Assembly: GCF_000485595.1 (NCBI RefSeq)
Contig: NW_014578377.1
Coordinates: forward strand, 1 to 63,986
DNA from: Priapulus caudatus
Lineage: Eukaryota; Priapulida; Priapulimorpha; Priapulimorphida; Priapulidae
DNA: 63,986 bases
Reading direction: 5' to 3'
Shown here: piece after piece, positions 11,451 through 25,015 of the stretch
Position numbering within the stretch: the stretch's first letter is position 1
Layout: every line of letters begins with the position of its first letter
The notes under the pieces: model-generated
What the model was told of the DNA's origin: nothing
The model's database searches: none
The model's input: the letters and a program-made list of their open reading frames with translations, nothing else
Translations under genes and position numbers: made by a program

Positions 11451-11951
11451 ATTATATTGATATAATATTATATTTATATTGATGTAAATGACATTGGTTT
11501 TATTGGGATACATGTTCTCTATCCTTGAACCAACATACCTCATATAAAAATATAAACATAATACTAAACAACCTAAAACTACCTCGGGTACATATCTGTA
11601 GTACGTGTTACGACAACGACCCTTCGTGCCCAAGTTGTGGCTGTGATGTCAATGTCTTGCCGATTTACACATCAGCAGATCGATTTACACATTACTTTAT
11701 TAGCTTTTAAAATAACGCACAATGTCTGTCATCACGGTTAATCTTACTTTTTCATGATAACCGTTAATGGAGAAGTCATATCGAATATTGGTGTTTACAG
11801 GAATTTGTTACTTGCAACAATAATCTGAAAATAACAAACTATTTCCTATTTAAGAAGTTACATTTTGTAGCCTAATTCTCATTGTTGAAAATACACACCA
11901 TTAAACTATCAAAATAAAGGCGATAGTATGGGAAATAAGATAGCAACTTAC

Positions 11952-11999
11952 TCCAGTTCCATTATCACACACTACAACCTTCCTGCCTTGACTGTCCAT
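11952..11999 (-). CDS. ACTR2: Actin-related protein 2, first coding exon
   Basis: Read on the minus strand, an ATG at 11999 opens MDSQGRKVVVCDNGTG and is followed immediately by a perfect donor GTAAGT. This 16-residue start is essentially the invariant N-terminus of Arp2, including the DNGTG phosphate-binding loop of the actin fold. Arp2 is the ATP-binding subunit of the Arp2/3 complex that nucleates branched actin filaments in the cytoplasm. The exon is 48 bp and ends in phase 0. No later ARP2 exon is recognisable to the left, although the protein is very conserved. The first intron must therefore exceed about 11.9 kb, or the scaffold is misjoined, or this is an orphan exon. The start lies 209 bp from the neudesin start on the opposite strand. 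Confidence 0.85.
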
Positions 12000-12208
12000 C
12001 GCCGATGATACCGGATTTTTACCGGCTAACGAATGAAACCTTAACCGCTCCTACAGCAATATGGCCGTGGTCGTCTTCCTCCGGTTATCCGCCCATGACA
12101 CGTGACGACTTCCGGACTTTCTAGCCAAATCCGCAGTATGATTGGCGGACAATTCACGCTTCAAACGAATAGCAACAGCTGTACCATTTTGATGAAATTG
12201 CTAGCAAT
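12000..12208. promoter_or_regulatory. Divergent promoter between ARP2 and neudesin
   Basis: These 209 bp separate the start codons of two head-to-head genes. No TATA box is positioned for either gene. Two ETS-like cores are visible: CTTCCTCCGG at about 12077 and ACTTCCGG at about 12108. A GCCATATTGC-type element read on the minus strand lies near 12059. TATA-less ETS- or YY1-like cores are usual in bidirectional housekeeping promoters; function here is inference. Confidence 0.5.
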
Positions 12209-14550
<2,342 letters not shown>

Positions 14551-15716
14551 CATAAGCAGCTCTGAAATTCATAGCTCAAAAATCTACTGTATGAATATAG
14601 TTCCCATGTAAACCAACAACAGGATATGAGGGCAACATGTCAGGCGTTGTTGGAACATTATGTAATTCATAGCTATGGTCACAAGTGCAGACGGAAAAGC
14701 ATCCAGGTTAGCAGGAAATGTAGACGGTATTCCGGCCAGCGTGCACGTGGACAGGTGCACTTGAAGGCAGCTTAGTTTTCACCCGCTTACATACGAAGAG
14801 AAGCAATAAAAGTATAATCGTAAAAGTATGGAATGACAACATACATGTATATTATATATATAATAAAAAGAAAGTATTACAATAAGTGACAAATTCCATT
14901 CTACTAACACTTGGAACGATTTCTTAACGCGTCAGGTATTACACATTACATACATTATCTTTGGTATGTGGGTCTGTGTATACGTTTTTTTTAAACTGGG
15001 ATGCCAGTTGAAATCTGTCTGTCCTTACTGTTTCAAAACATTTCAATAATGTATTGTAATATTTTTATAATAAATAAATGACCAAAAATTTAAAACATTT
15101 TAGTTATGTGTACAATTAAGGATATGCAGCAACTATGATCCTTGACAGTAAATGTAATTATTACTATTACCCTACGGTGGCATTACACATATTTATAAAC
15201 AACAAAATAATAGCTACAAACTTTATTCAACATTATTACAGTACCACGAAATTTGATCAGTTTTTTTTTTTCAAGAAATTGTCAAAGTATTTACTATGAG
15301 AAATTTAACTTATAAGTTCTAAGAGACAAAATATGAAACGGATGCTATCTATTACATAGTGTAGGCCTAACATACATAATGGGGCACATTCCATATTTAA
15401 TCTTCGTACTTACTAGAGTACTTGTAGTAAGTAAAGTGCTGGTGTCCATGATGATTATGAGTGCAAACATCCCCTCACCGACGTCACCGTACAAAGTAGC
15501 TGTTAACATGAACAAATGTTTATCCAATTTACATATTTGTAATGGAAATTAACATATAATGATAGCTGTTGCAGCTTGATGTAACCATTACTGATTGCAA
15601 TTTATCTGTCTGATCAAATGCCTGTTAAAAATAAAACAAGTAATGCCTGCAACCCTAGTGCACGCCTCTAGGCTCTACAGCATGCCCACCGTGGTAGTCT
15701 CACCACAACCTCTCCT
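14551..15716. other. Neudesin 3' UTR and gene-free sequence
   Basis: The first 250 bp or so are the probable 3' untranslated region, ending near the AATAAA at 14805. The rest is AT-rich, without a recognisable gene. Confidence 0.5.
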
Positions 15717-16120
15717 ATAGCGCCACTCACAGAACCACTTCCTACATATGTCCACACATCAGTACCAACAGCTCCCTATGGCCCACTCCTGCTATTCTTT
15801 CCTACATATGACCCCACGTCAGTGCCAATACCTCCCTGTCGCCCACTCCTGCTATTCTTTCCTACATATGACCCCACGTCAGTGCCAATATACCTCCCTG
15901 TCGCCCACTCCTGCTATTCTTTCCTACATAACCCCACGTCAGTGCCAATACCTCCCTATGGCCCACTCCTGCTATTCTTCCCTACATAACCCCACGTCAG
16001 TGCCAATACCTCCCTATGGCCCCCTTCCTGTTTCGCTTTCTAATATATACAACTTAAGTCAGTGCCAACACCTCCCCTACAGTCCCGCTACTGCTACTAT
16101 TTCCTGCATATTTCCCCATG
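15717..16120. repeat. Tandem repeat, unit about 60 bp
   Basis: Roughly six units contain CCACTCCTGCTATTCTT, CCTACATA, CCCCACGTCAGTGCCAATA and CCTCCCTRT. The first and last units are diverged. A long frame through the array (15748-16179) only reflects the repeat and I do not call it a gene. Confidence 0.85.
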
Positions 16121-17094
16121 ACAGTGACAATGCATCACACTGTCTCACACCTTGTGCCATGTGGCGACTAATTCCTTGACACATGCTGGTACCAAATTGC
16201 TACACATGGCACCAAACATATCCCATGAAAAGCAGCTGCATGCCATCTCGTACTTACTCGACTATGGCAGTCAGCAGAGAATGAGAGGTGCGCCTCTGGC
16301 GTCGTCCGACCCGCACCTCATCGTAGCCAACACCTGGATCGAAAGCAACCAAGCAATTATTCAAACCAAGCGAGTAACCATTAGTTTTCAGTGGAATCCG
16401 ATGTCCCTCTCTGTCATAAACATCGGTCACAACTGATGGGAGACACTTTCACTGTGTGGCTGGCACTGATGGTTGACCTGCTGGCTAGATAGATAACTGA
16501 ATAAGCAGCAAGTGCAGACAGGCAATGAACACGTCGTAGTGTGGTTCATAAGATATGTACATGGACCTGAGAGAGAACACGAATATAGTCTTTGGCTCAT
16601 CAGCCCGGCCAGTGGGTGTGGGTGGCATACGTGCATCTACCAAACTACACATAAAAAACCCCGATGTCGTGAGAGCCTAGTAACTAGAGAGCCTATTGTT
16701 GTCTGATGTAAATGTTTCGCCCTTTTGCTCAACTGTTCACCGAACCTATAGCAATATTTCCTTTTTGATCTATCATTTTATCGTTATCATGATCGAATGA
16801 CAATCAATAGATCCACTACTTCCTTAGTTATAATTTATATTATCTTAAGGGAAGGGCTGGGTGCCTCAGGACCTATAGTTATGCTCTGAATCTGCCCCTA
16901 ATCACCCTCTGTGAATTATACCACAGCAGTAGGCTCATTTAGCAGTAGCAATTAATGAATTAAAAGTAAGCAGTAGTAATTTAATTACAAAAAAGTTAAT
17001 TCCCATATTCATGTAAAATATGTATACATATTTAGAATAATCCCAAGTAATTGTTATTGGAACTTGAGCAGTGGTAATGTAGTATGTTCAGTGG
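16121..17094. other. Gene-free stretch
   Basis: Contains one 94-codon open frame (16152-16436) without family resemblance. Nothing else visible. Confidence 0.35.
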
Positions 17095-17530
17095 TGTTGT
17101 TAGGGGGGGGGGGCAAAGGGTGGCCATGGCCCGAATGTTGATCCGAAAGTAAAAATAAAAAAATAAAAAATAAGAATTGTTCTACTAAAAAGAGAATTGT
17201 CCTAGTCAGAATGAAGTCTGTACATGTACTCAAAAGTGCCTCAAATGCAATCTCCTGGGATCAACATTTTAAAAAATTTCTGGGGAGGACCCCCCGCCTG
17301 TTTTTCTCCCCCCTCCTTTTATATAGCTTGGTAGCAGAGAACAACGAACAAAAACGTGGCCTTTATGCATGGCGCCTGAAACAAAGATTGCAGAGCTGAG
17401 AGGTGGGGGAACGTAGGTTGTGGAGAGGGAGGCGGAGGAACTATTAAAATATTAAGTCATCCACCATTTTGCGCAGTTTGCTGTTTTTGGCCCCCCCCGT
17501 TAAAAAAATCTTGGCCACGCAACTGAGTAT
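17095..17530. repeat. Dispersed repeat with G/C homopolymer ends, copy B
   Basis: Related to the repeat at 12590-12870. It starts with GTTAGGGGGGGGGGG and ends in GGCCCCCCCCGTTAAAA, so the ends are roughly inverted. Non-coding. Confidence 0.6.
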
Positions 17531-18137
17531 GTTATAAAATTCGACAGCCATTTACGTAACTGCATGAAATCTGAGGACAGCCACGCAAGTCGTGCACTGT
17601 ACAGGATTAAAATTTAAAGGCAGATACATGTACACACATGAGCCACTGCAAGATGCAATTGCGAACGGACGTTACACATGCCTGCTGCTACACGTCACTA
17701 CTCTCAGTCACCTGTTTAACTTTGCAACAGCAATTTAGGTAGGTGAACAAACCTAACAGATCAGGGCAGGGTCACACTGTCGATATGCCGGTGCAGCAAC
17801 CTAGCATACAATTAAACTTCTAAAGCTTCACTGTAAGTGACACTGGCCTTTTTACTGTTATCCAACGACCATGAAAAATGGATTGCTGTATCAGGTGATT
17901 TCTGTCCGTTATTTTTTGGAATATAACTTATAGAGCATATCATTTGATATTGTTACTCATCTTCTTGCAAACAGATATGAATAGTACTTAAGCGCACATG
18001 AAAAGCATAGTGCTCGCCTTGCAATGGGCCAGGTTCAATAAGATCTTATTTTACATGCCGGATGCTACACCTCAATATGCACGTGTACACAGATATACCA
18101 CGCATGTGTCATTTCATCAACAACCAGAGACTCTTGA

Positions 18138-19613
18138 ATGCTGACGATGCAGATCCTATTTGCACTGACTCTGTTTGGATTCGGGATAACAACTACAACA
18201 GGTAAATGTTTATCTAGTAGGGTGAAACGACGACATCAAATATTGACATGCACATTGTTGAGTGTATGTAGTAGGTCAAGTACTTGCGAGCAAGTTAAGT
18301 GCAGTAATGTTATGTTTTCTTTTTATGTTAATCCCTACAACAATAACAGGATGATAAATATATTTCAATCTAATGCACATGGTACATCATTTACATGCAT
18401 CATGGTACGGTGATATTTCCAAATAGGTCTAGAGAACCACAAGTGTTTAGTCGCATACTACTCGTTCAACAACGTCGACTTCCTAAATGATGACTCTGGA
18501 AATGGACGGCAGGGCATGGCAAGTGGCAATGTAAAGTTATACCCAAGAGGTCCAGACGCCCTCCCTGGTGGAGGGGCTGCATTATACTTCCAAGGCGGTG
18601 GCAAGGTGGAGGTTGATGCCTTCAGAAATTACCCATGGGGCTCAAAGTTCTCGATCAGCTTCTGGTTTAAGAGAACTGGTAATTGCTCTGCATGCTACGC
18701 AGTATGAACATATAATTACATTTAATTTGTGTGGATGAGACGCTACATTGAAAGCCCCACACTACCACAGCTAATGGAAGATGTAAACTTGAACTATATC
18801 ATTATCATATGAGTATAATATATATAATATATGGCCATCACCTACACGTTTCAGGTGGATTTCACTCCTACCAGGGTCTAATTAGCAATGGATATCATAA
18901 ATATGGCAGTTGGGAGGTACGTTTGGGCTCAGAATATGGTGGTCAGATGCTGGGTGGAGGTGTCATAACTAGGAATAATCCTGTAACGTGGAACTATGTC
19001 CATCTGATGGCTAAACGGAACGTCTGGCATCACGTAGTCATGACATACAATGGATCTGACACCTAGCGACTGGCCTGTACTGCTATCCACGATTTGTAAA
19101 TTTAATACACACGTATCAATACATGTACAAACTGTTGCATATTGCATGGCCTCGCTAGCTCAACCTATTGGTGATAAAGTCTAGCTTATCATCACTTATA
19201 AGTACGTTACCAAGTTCACAGTGCAGCAGGTGTGTTAAAAAAAAAAATACAACTCTTTAGAGTGTTTTTCCTATTTTTATAGTGTCTCACACTTAAAACT
19301 ACCTGTTCTCAGTAGAAATGAGAAAGGTCCTACGCACAATGACACACACACGTACGGCATATGCACGCACGCACGGCTGTGACACTGAGGACATGGTCGC
19401 TGTACAACTAATTCACACTAAATCGTTGCAGGTCGTAATAATTGCTGCCATGGAGACTTAGTTCCCAAGCCCACACCCTTGACTATTGGTAAGGTTGGAG
19501 CTGACTGGGCCACTCAGTACTTCGTGGGATTCATCGACGAGGTGCGGCTGTACTCATGTGCACTTAGTGCCGATGAGGTCGACACTCTGTACCACGCTTT
19601 CATGAAAATGTAA
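18138..19613 (+). pseudogene. Secreted LamG-like (concanavalin A-like) protein, decayed paralog
   Basis: Exons: 18138-18201 (signal peptide), 18427-18678, 18855 to about 19066, and 19432-19613, all joined by phase-1 introns like the intact paralog at 21877. The LamG-like jellyroll block (LVAYYSFNN, DDSGNGR, ALYFQGGGK) and the C-terminal FVGFIDEVRLYSCALSADEV are clear. In the third exon the frame meets TAG right after GSDT (19064-19066), and the expected SFYLDN segment and splice donor are missing, so a normal mRNA cannot form. The coiled-coil exon of the paralog is also not seen. Such domains bind carbohydrate or protein ligands; no specific ligand can be inferred. The alternative is a local assembly error or an unusual splice form. 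Confidence 0.78.
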
Positions 19614-19989
19614 CTATGCAGTCACCTTCTACCAACAGTGATTTTCGTGGCATCATATTGTGAAACCCTTATTGACTATAGTACGTATTAGAATTACTCT
19701 CGTGTATATTGCCATAAAGTTGGGATTAATTTTCGTGTAATTTCAACTTTGTCCATAATCCTAATTTCCCATTAAAATATGGGTGATGATGCTAAATGGT
19801 GAAGTTTAAAAAAGTTCATTCTGGCAAAATAAATTAATCTTGTGGAAGTTTACTGTTCAATATTTTAATACCACTATACAAATTTCAATGAGTTTCAGAT
19901 CCTACAAAACCACGACCAAAGAAAAACCATTAATTCGTGCTTCTGTTCCAAATATCAGAGTAAACATTATGCTGCGTACGTCTGTGTGT

Positions 19990-20162
19990 GCGCGCGTGTG
20001 AGAGAGAGAGCAAGAAGAGAGGAGAGAGACAGGAAGAGAGACAGCGTGAGAAGGAGAGATAGAAAGGGACAGGGAGAGGGAGAGAGAGGGAGAGAGAGGG
20101 AGAGAGAGCGAGATCAGAGAGCTAAATAAGAATTGACATAACAGAGACCGAGCAGCCATGAG

Positions 20163-20200
<38 letters not shown>
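19990..20200. repeat. GA-rich microsatellite
   Basis: Long (GA)n and GAGAGG-type purine runs, densest at 20161-20198. Frames through it on either strand are artefacts of the repeat. Confidence 0.85.
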
Positions 20201-20201
<1 letters not shown>

Positions 20202-20495
20202 AACAGCCAATAGAAAAAATCCAAACTCTAAATACCTATTTAGGACTTTTGGATTTTTTAGAGTATATACACAGAATCAATGTACGCTTCCAATCGTCTT
20301 GTAGAATAAAACTTGGAACCATTTATATACGTTTGTAACTCTGTGACTCTTCTCTTTGTTAAGACTCTCTAGGCTGGCAGTTAGAGCCCATACACATGCC
20401 TATAGCGTATAATGTTTATGTTACGTAGGTCAGGGACGTTGTCCCAGCAGCCAGCAACTAATGCTGTTTATTATATTTACATAATATCAGGAGTG

Positions 20496-20660
20496 TCAGG
20501 GGCGGATTCAGACCGTATTTGCCGTATTGGGAAATACGGTCTAGATTTCAAAGTGCCCTACGAAATTTTGCGCTCACTGTTGGGTGGTGTGCCCTTTTTG
20601 GGCGATGTGCCATTTAAATCTGGAAAAACTGTCTAGCCTCAGCCCTGGAACCGGCCCTGG
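20496..20660. repeat. MITE-like repeat with CAGGGGCGG end
   Basis: Begins CAGGGGCGGATTCAG and ends GGAACCGGCCCTG, short imperfect inverted termini. An internal inverted pair (GACCGTATTT and AAATACGGTC) lies near the left end. Non-coding. A target duplication is not evident. Confidence 0.5.
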
Positions 20661-21095
20661 GTGTCACCATAGTGTCACGTAGTCCAGTAGCAGTGCACAC
20701 GGAGCCCACTCGGCTGCAGGCAAAATATATATATCACCTCAAAATGAAAATTGATAACACCTCACGCTCAACTTTAGTTGGCATTCAAGAAGCGTGCGTG
20801 GGGTACATCCTTCCGATAAGAAGTGGGAAATATAGATCTATGTTACACTCCTGTAAATATAGATCTATATTACACTCCTGATAACATGTGAACAGTTCCA
20901 AGAAGTGCTCACGGATGTAGTATGTGATGTGATATGAAGTATGTACATTTCCCTCGAGGCTATAGGGCATAACACGCAAACTATAACTCAGTGAAAGTAA
21001 AATATCCTGTTTGGGAATATTGCGGTATTTTTGTCAGTATACAAACGGTCCAACCGGATCGTGTAAAATACACAGACAGACCTATATAAGGCAAG

Positions 21096-21344
21096 CAAGG
21101 CCGTACGCAGGAAATTTTCTGTAGGGGGGGGGAAGGTACTTCCCATGCCCCCTGTGCCCTAACGTTTTGCAATTTCACGTTTCTTTATTTATAGTGTAAC
21201 ATTTCTTTGATGATTTAAGATAACCTTTTGTCACATTTCTATTTTATTTCTAAAAGTGTACAGTATTTTTCCCATTAAAAGGCATACTCTGAAAATCTCT
21301 AGGGGGGCAACTGCCCCTGCTGACCCCTGCTGCGTACGGCCCTG
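21096..21344. mobile_element. hAT-like MITE
   Basis: Terminal inverted repeats CAAGGCCGTACGCAG and CTGCGTACGGCCCTG enclose 249 bp without coding capacity. Flanks are AAGGCAAG and AAGGCAAA, an 8-bp target duplication with one mismatch, which fits the hAT superfamily. Confidence 0.7.
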
Positions 21345-21876
21345 AAGGCAAACCCAATCTCACTCGAACTACTCCAACAGTGTCCAACAATCAGGAAATC
21401 ATAAAGTCGGGAGATCGGTCCACCATTTCAACATGTAAGTATATAGCTACTATGTCACTCGAACTGCACGAACTACCTTGATTATCCTCCGGACCCCCGC
21501 TACTCCTTATCCCTTTACCTCTCTCTTCATCTTAATCACGCTCTTTCTCTCTGCTTGTATATAGTAATCACCTAGCGCCAATACATGAAGAGTTGCAAGG
21601 AAGTCTATGTATGCGTGCGCGTGCCCCATCCGCCGGAAAAGCTAGATATTTGGTCATGAGAGCTGAACATTGCTCTAGATGTCAAACAACACGGGGGCGG
21701 CACGCAATAGTTTTCGCAGTAAATTACTCTGCCTAAACTTTACAGCAGCTGTGTAATGGATGATGAAATTTAATATTTATAATTACAGTTAGATACATGG
21801 TCTCTTTTTGGTATGAATCTGAATCGGGATTAACATTGCTTCGGCGTTTTGCAGGGCATTCTTAAACACACGGAGG

Positions 21877-23900
21877 ATGATGGAATATCTTCTTCTGCTT
21901 ATAATTCTAGTTACTGTCGCCGTTGCAGGTGAGCTATACACAATCTTACCAAGATTATCTAACCAACACACATTCGGTAGTGGGGAGAAGTTATATTCAG
22001 TAATGTTATTTCGATACGATATTCGAACACTCGCAGGCAAGAACGTAGTAAAAGTGAAGTACATGCATTCTAAAAAAATTCCAACACATTTGGACTACTT
22101 CGTTATATAAATCTATGCTATATGTTGCAGTATCTTTTCATTCCACTAAAAAATGGTCCGTTCACCAAGACATGGTTTAGGAAGTTAATTCAAACCTCAA
22201 CATTATTATGTAATGTTGTAACAGCCGGATCAATGCGCGTATAATTTGAAGTTATAATTTGCCACATGCAGACCCATGTAAAGAGCAGCTGGATAGAATT
22301 GAAGGTAAAATAGATAGCCTGCTTTCCGGACTGCAAGAGATTCACACATGCAGCTGCAACACACCACAAACGTCATGTAAGTTATGTTTATCATTAAGTA
22401 TTGGCTTTGAATAGATTTAGCATTGATTTATCATTTTCATTGCAGTGTATTCAAAGTCGGACATGCAGGAAATTTGTGTTCACATTACAACAGGCTGTAA
22501 CTTCTACTGTCATCTAACAGTGGGACAACTGAAATACAAATGTTTTAAAATGTATTCATCTGAGAAGAATCAGAATGCCTAAAATTTATGAAGAAATTGG
22601 GTGCCATGTGTGACACCTAAACAAGCCACGTACTGTTGGTCTATAACGTTTTCATCATAACTACAATTGTCACGTATATAAATCACCAAATAGGTCTAGA
22701 GAACAGCGAGGCGTTGGTTGCATACTACTCGTTCAACGATGATGACACTCTAAATGACGACTCTGGTAATGGACGGAATGGCGTGGCAAGTGGAAATGTA
22801 CAGCGATATTCAGGAGGCCCACAGGGGCTCCCTGGTGCAGGTGGTGCGTTGCACTTCCAAGGCAGTGGCAAGGTGGACGTCGATGCCTTCAGAAACTTCC
22901 AGTGGGGCTCAAAGTTCTCAGTCAGCGTTTGGTTCAGAAGAACTGGTAAATGCTCTTCTGATTATTTAAATTTCTAGAACTTGACATACAGTGGTAACTA
23001 ATATTACTTGGTCCCTAGGTGTGCACGTACAGCCCGTTCACACGGATGCCAATCATGAAGACTCTGGCGCTAAGCTGTGTGCCTGCTACTTCACCTAACG
23101 TCAGCAGTAGCTAATTTATTTCCAGGCACACTTAAGAGCCTTTTAAGAGCATATATAGGCCTAATGATCGTGCAAGAATTATATGAGTTGCTGATTGAAT
23201 GAGACTGCAAACGCTTACACACAGTTTTGAATGTTTCAGGCGGATTTGGCAACTACCAGGGTATAATTGGCAATGGCTATCATACTTCGGGCAGTTGGGA
23301 GGTGCGCATGGGGCGTGAAAATAATGGCCAAATGTTAGGTGGAGGAGTTGTAACTAGTGATAACCCTGTGACGTGGAACTACGTTAACCTAGTGGCTGAA
23401 AAGAACACGTGGCATCACGTAGTAATGACGTACAATGGATCCGACACCTCATTCTATCTGGACAACCAGAAGCAAGCAGGTACAACGTGTTTGCTTATAA
23501 TTATATTCACTATGTTAATTCAAATAAAAATTCTCAAGAATTTCTCAAGCAACCATGCACTCGCTATTGGATGCTGTTTTCTAGCATATCACCGAATGTT
23601 TTCATGCTCAATAATTTGACTCAATTACCAGTAATTGCTACCAATATTCGGTTATCATTTTTCTACTTATAAATGCATCTAACCAAGATTGTATTACTTT
23701 TTTATGATGAAATTTTAGGAGCACATGATTGCTGCCATGGCGACATAATTCCAAAAAATACGCCGCTGACGATAGGAAAGGCTGGTGTGGGACATGGAGC
23801 AGAGTACTTTGTGGGATTCATCGACGAGGTGCGGCTGTACTCATGTGCACTTAGTGCCGATGAGGTCGACACTCTGTACGGTGCTTTCATCAATTCATAA
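21877..23900 (+). CDS. Secreted coiled-coil plus LamG-like domain protein
   Basis: Five exons close with every intron in phase 1: 21877-21928, 22272-22376, 22694-22945, 23240-23479 and 23719-23900, giving 276 residues. A signal peptide (MMEYLLLLIILVTVAVA) is followed by a short amphipathic segment (CKEQLDRIEGKIDSLLSGL) with flanking cysteines, suggesting a small disulfide-linked coiled coil. A LamG-like jellyroll domain follows: LVAYYSFND, DDSGNGR, ALHFQGSGK, NTWHHVVMTYNGSDTSFYLD, and FVGFIDEVRLYSCALSADEV. The order resembles pentraxin/LamG-type secreted lectins, presumably oligomeric through the coiled coil. It is the downstream, intact member of a tandem pair. Exon symmetry (all 1-1) makes it prone to exon shuffling. 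Ligand unknown. Confidence 0.88.
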
Positions 23901-24861
23901 CCTGCCCAAGATGAACGGTACTTTAATCTTAGTATGGCTGCTTATCACCTGAAGTGTAAGCCATGATTGCAACTTGCTTTCGTAAACACATGCTGTAGGA
24001 GACTAGCTGAAGTGGACAACGAGACACTTTTGCTCAATCGCATAATTTTTACTCGACGGTAGCTGATGTACCGAAACAATGTGATAACATGTCTACTAAG
24101 ATTTTAAAATACTAATAGAATTCATCATTGTAGGAACCAAGTTCTGCTTGACATTTTTTTGCTGCAGTAAAGTATATACAAGTAAATAATCGCTGTCTAA
24201 TAATGTAGTGTGATGTTTCGACATTGTCATTATCGATCAAAGCAATTTTTCTGCCATAACAGAATTGAGGATTAGTAACAGTACAGTATGTCATTATGAA
24301 AAACTTTTATATTTTGAATCTCTCATTGTTCTTATAATATTTCCTCAAACCAGCTGACTTCAAAGCCTTCTGATTTTCATTTGATTCTAATTATCAAAGT
24401 TTGTTTGTATCATCATAAAAATTTTCTATTATGGACTCTTGTTAATATTAATACACTGATATTTACTACATATATGTCACATACTTGTAGAATGCTCTGT
24501 ACATAGAGTGAAAAAGGCCCACCAAACTCTAATGTAATGTTTATCTTCTTGCATCTGATGTCAATTTTTTCTTGCACGAATGCAATACCAGCTTATTTCA
24601 AGATTTATGTGTGAGTTTTCAATTGCATTTATACCATTATTAATAATAAATCTGAATAAATATGAATAAGTATTTTGCCTCTCAGTGGCATCGATGTACC
24701 ATCAAATTTTTACAATGTATAATGTAATTATTATATTCCAAGATATACACATAGTGTATAACCTCTCTAGAAATTCAAAATAAGGAAAATATACACCAAG
24801 CGTGGACCACTCTATACAGTTCAATGAACAGACATGGTATAGATCCACGAAGATGCATATA
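23901..24861. other. Gene-free AT-rich stretch
   Basis: Presumed 3' UTR of the LamG-like gene followed by AT-rich intergenic DNA. I see no gene. Confidence 0.45.
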
Positions 24862-24933
24862 AACTTTGCCAACAAGTTTTTATCTGATGAAGATATATAT
24901 ATCTTCGTCAGATAAAAACTTGTTGGCAAAGTT
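24862..24933. repeat. 72-bp near-perfect palindrome
   Basis: Arms AACTTTGCCAACAAGTTTTT and onward mirror each other around 24897/24898 with a single mismatch over 36 bp per arm, no loop, and abrupt ends on both sides. Confidence 0.93.
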
Positions 24934-25015
24934 GTGAGTTTAAGCTGTACTGTGCTATGGGTGCAGTGCTATACATTTGTGGAACACAGCCCACCCCAAG
25001 GGAAAAGAAGAATAA

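Noticed and set aside
15748-16179. 143-codon frame across the 60-bp repeat
   Set aside because: Amino-acid repeats follow the DNA repeat exactly; no domain and no splice-supported context.
16152-16436. 94-codon plus-strand frame
   Set aside because: No recognisable motif or splice context; compatible with chance.
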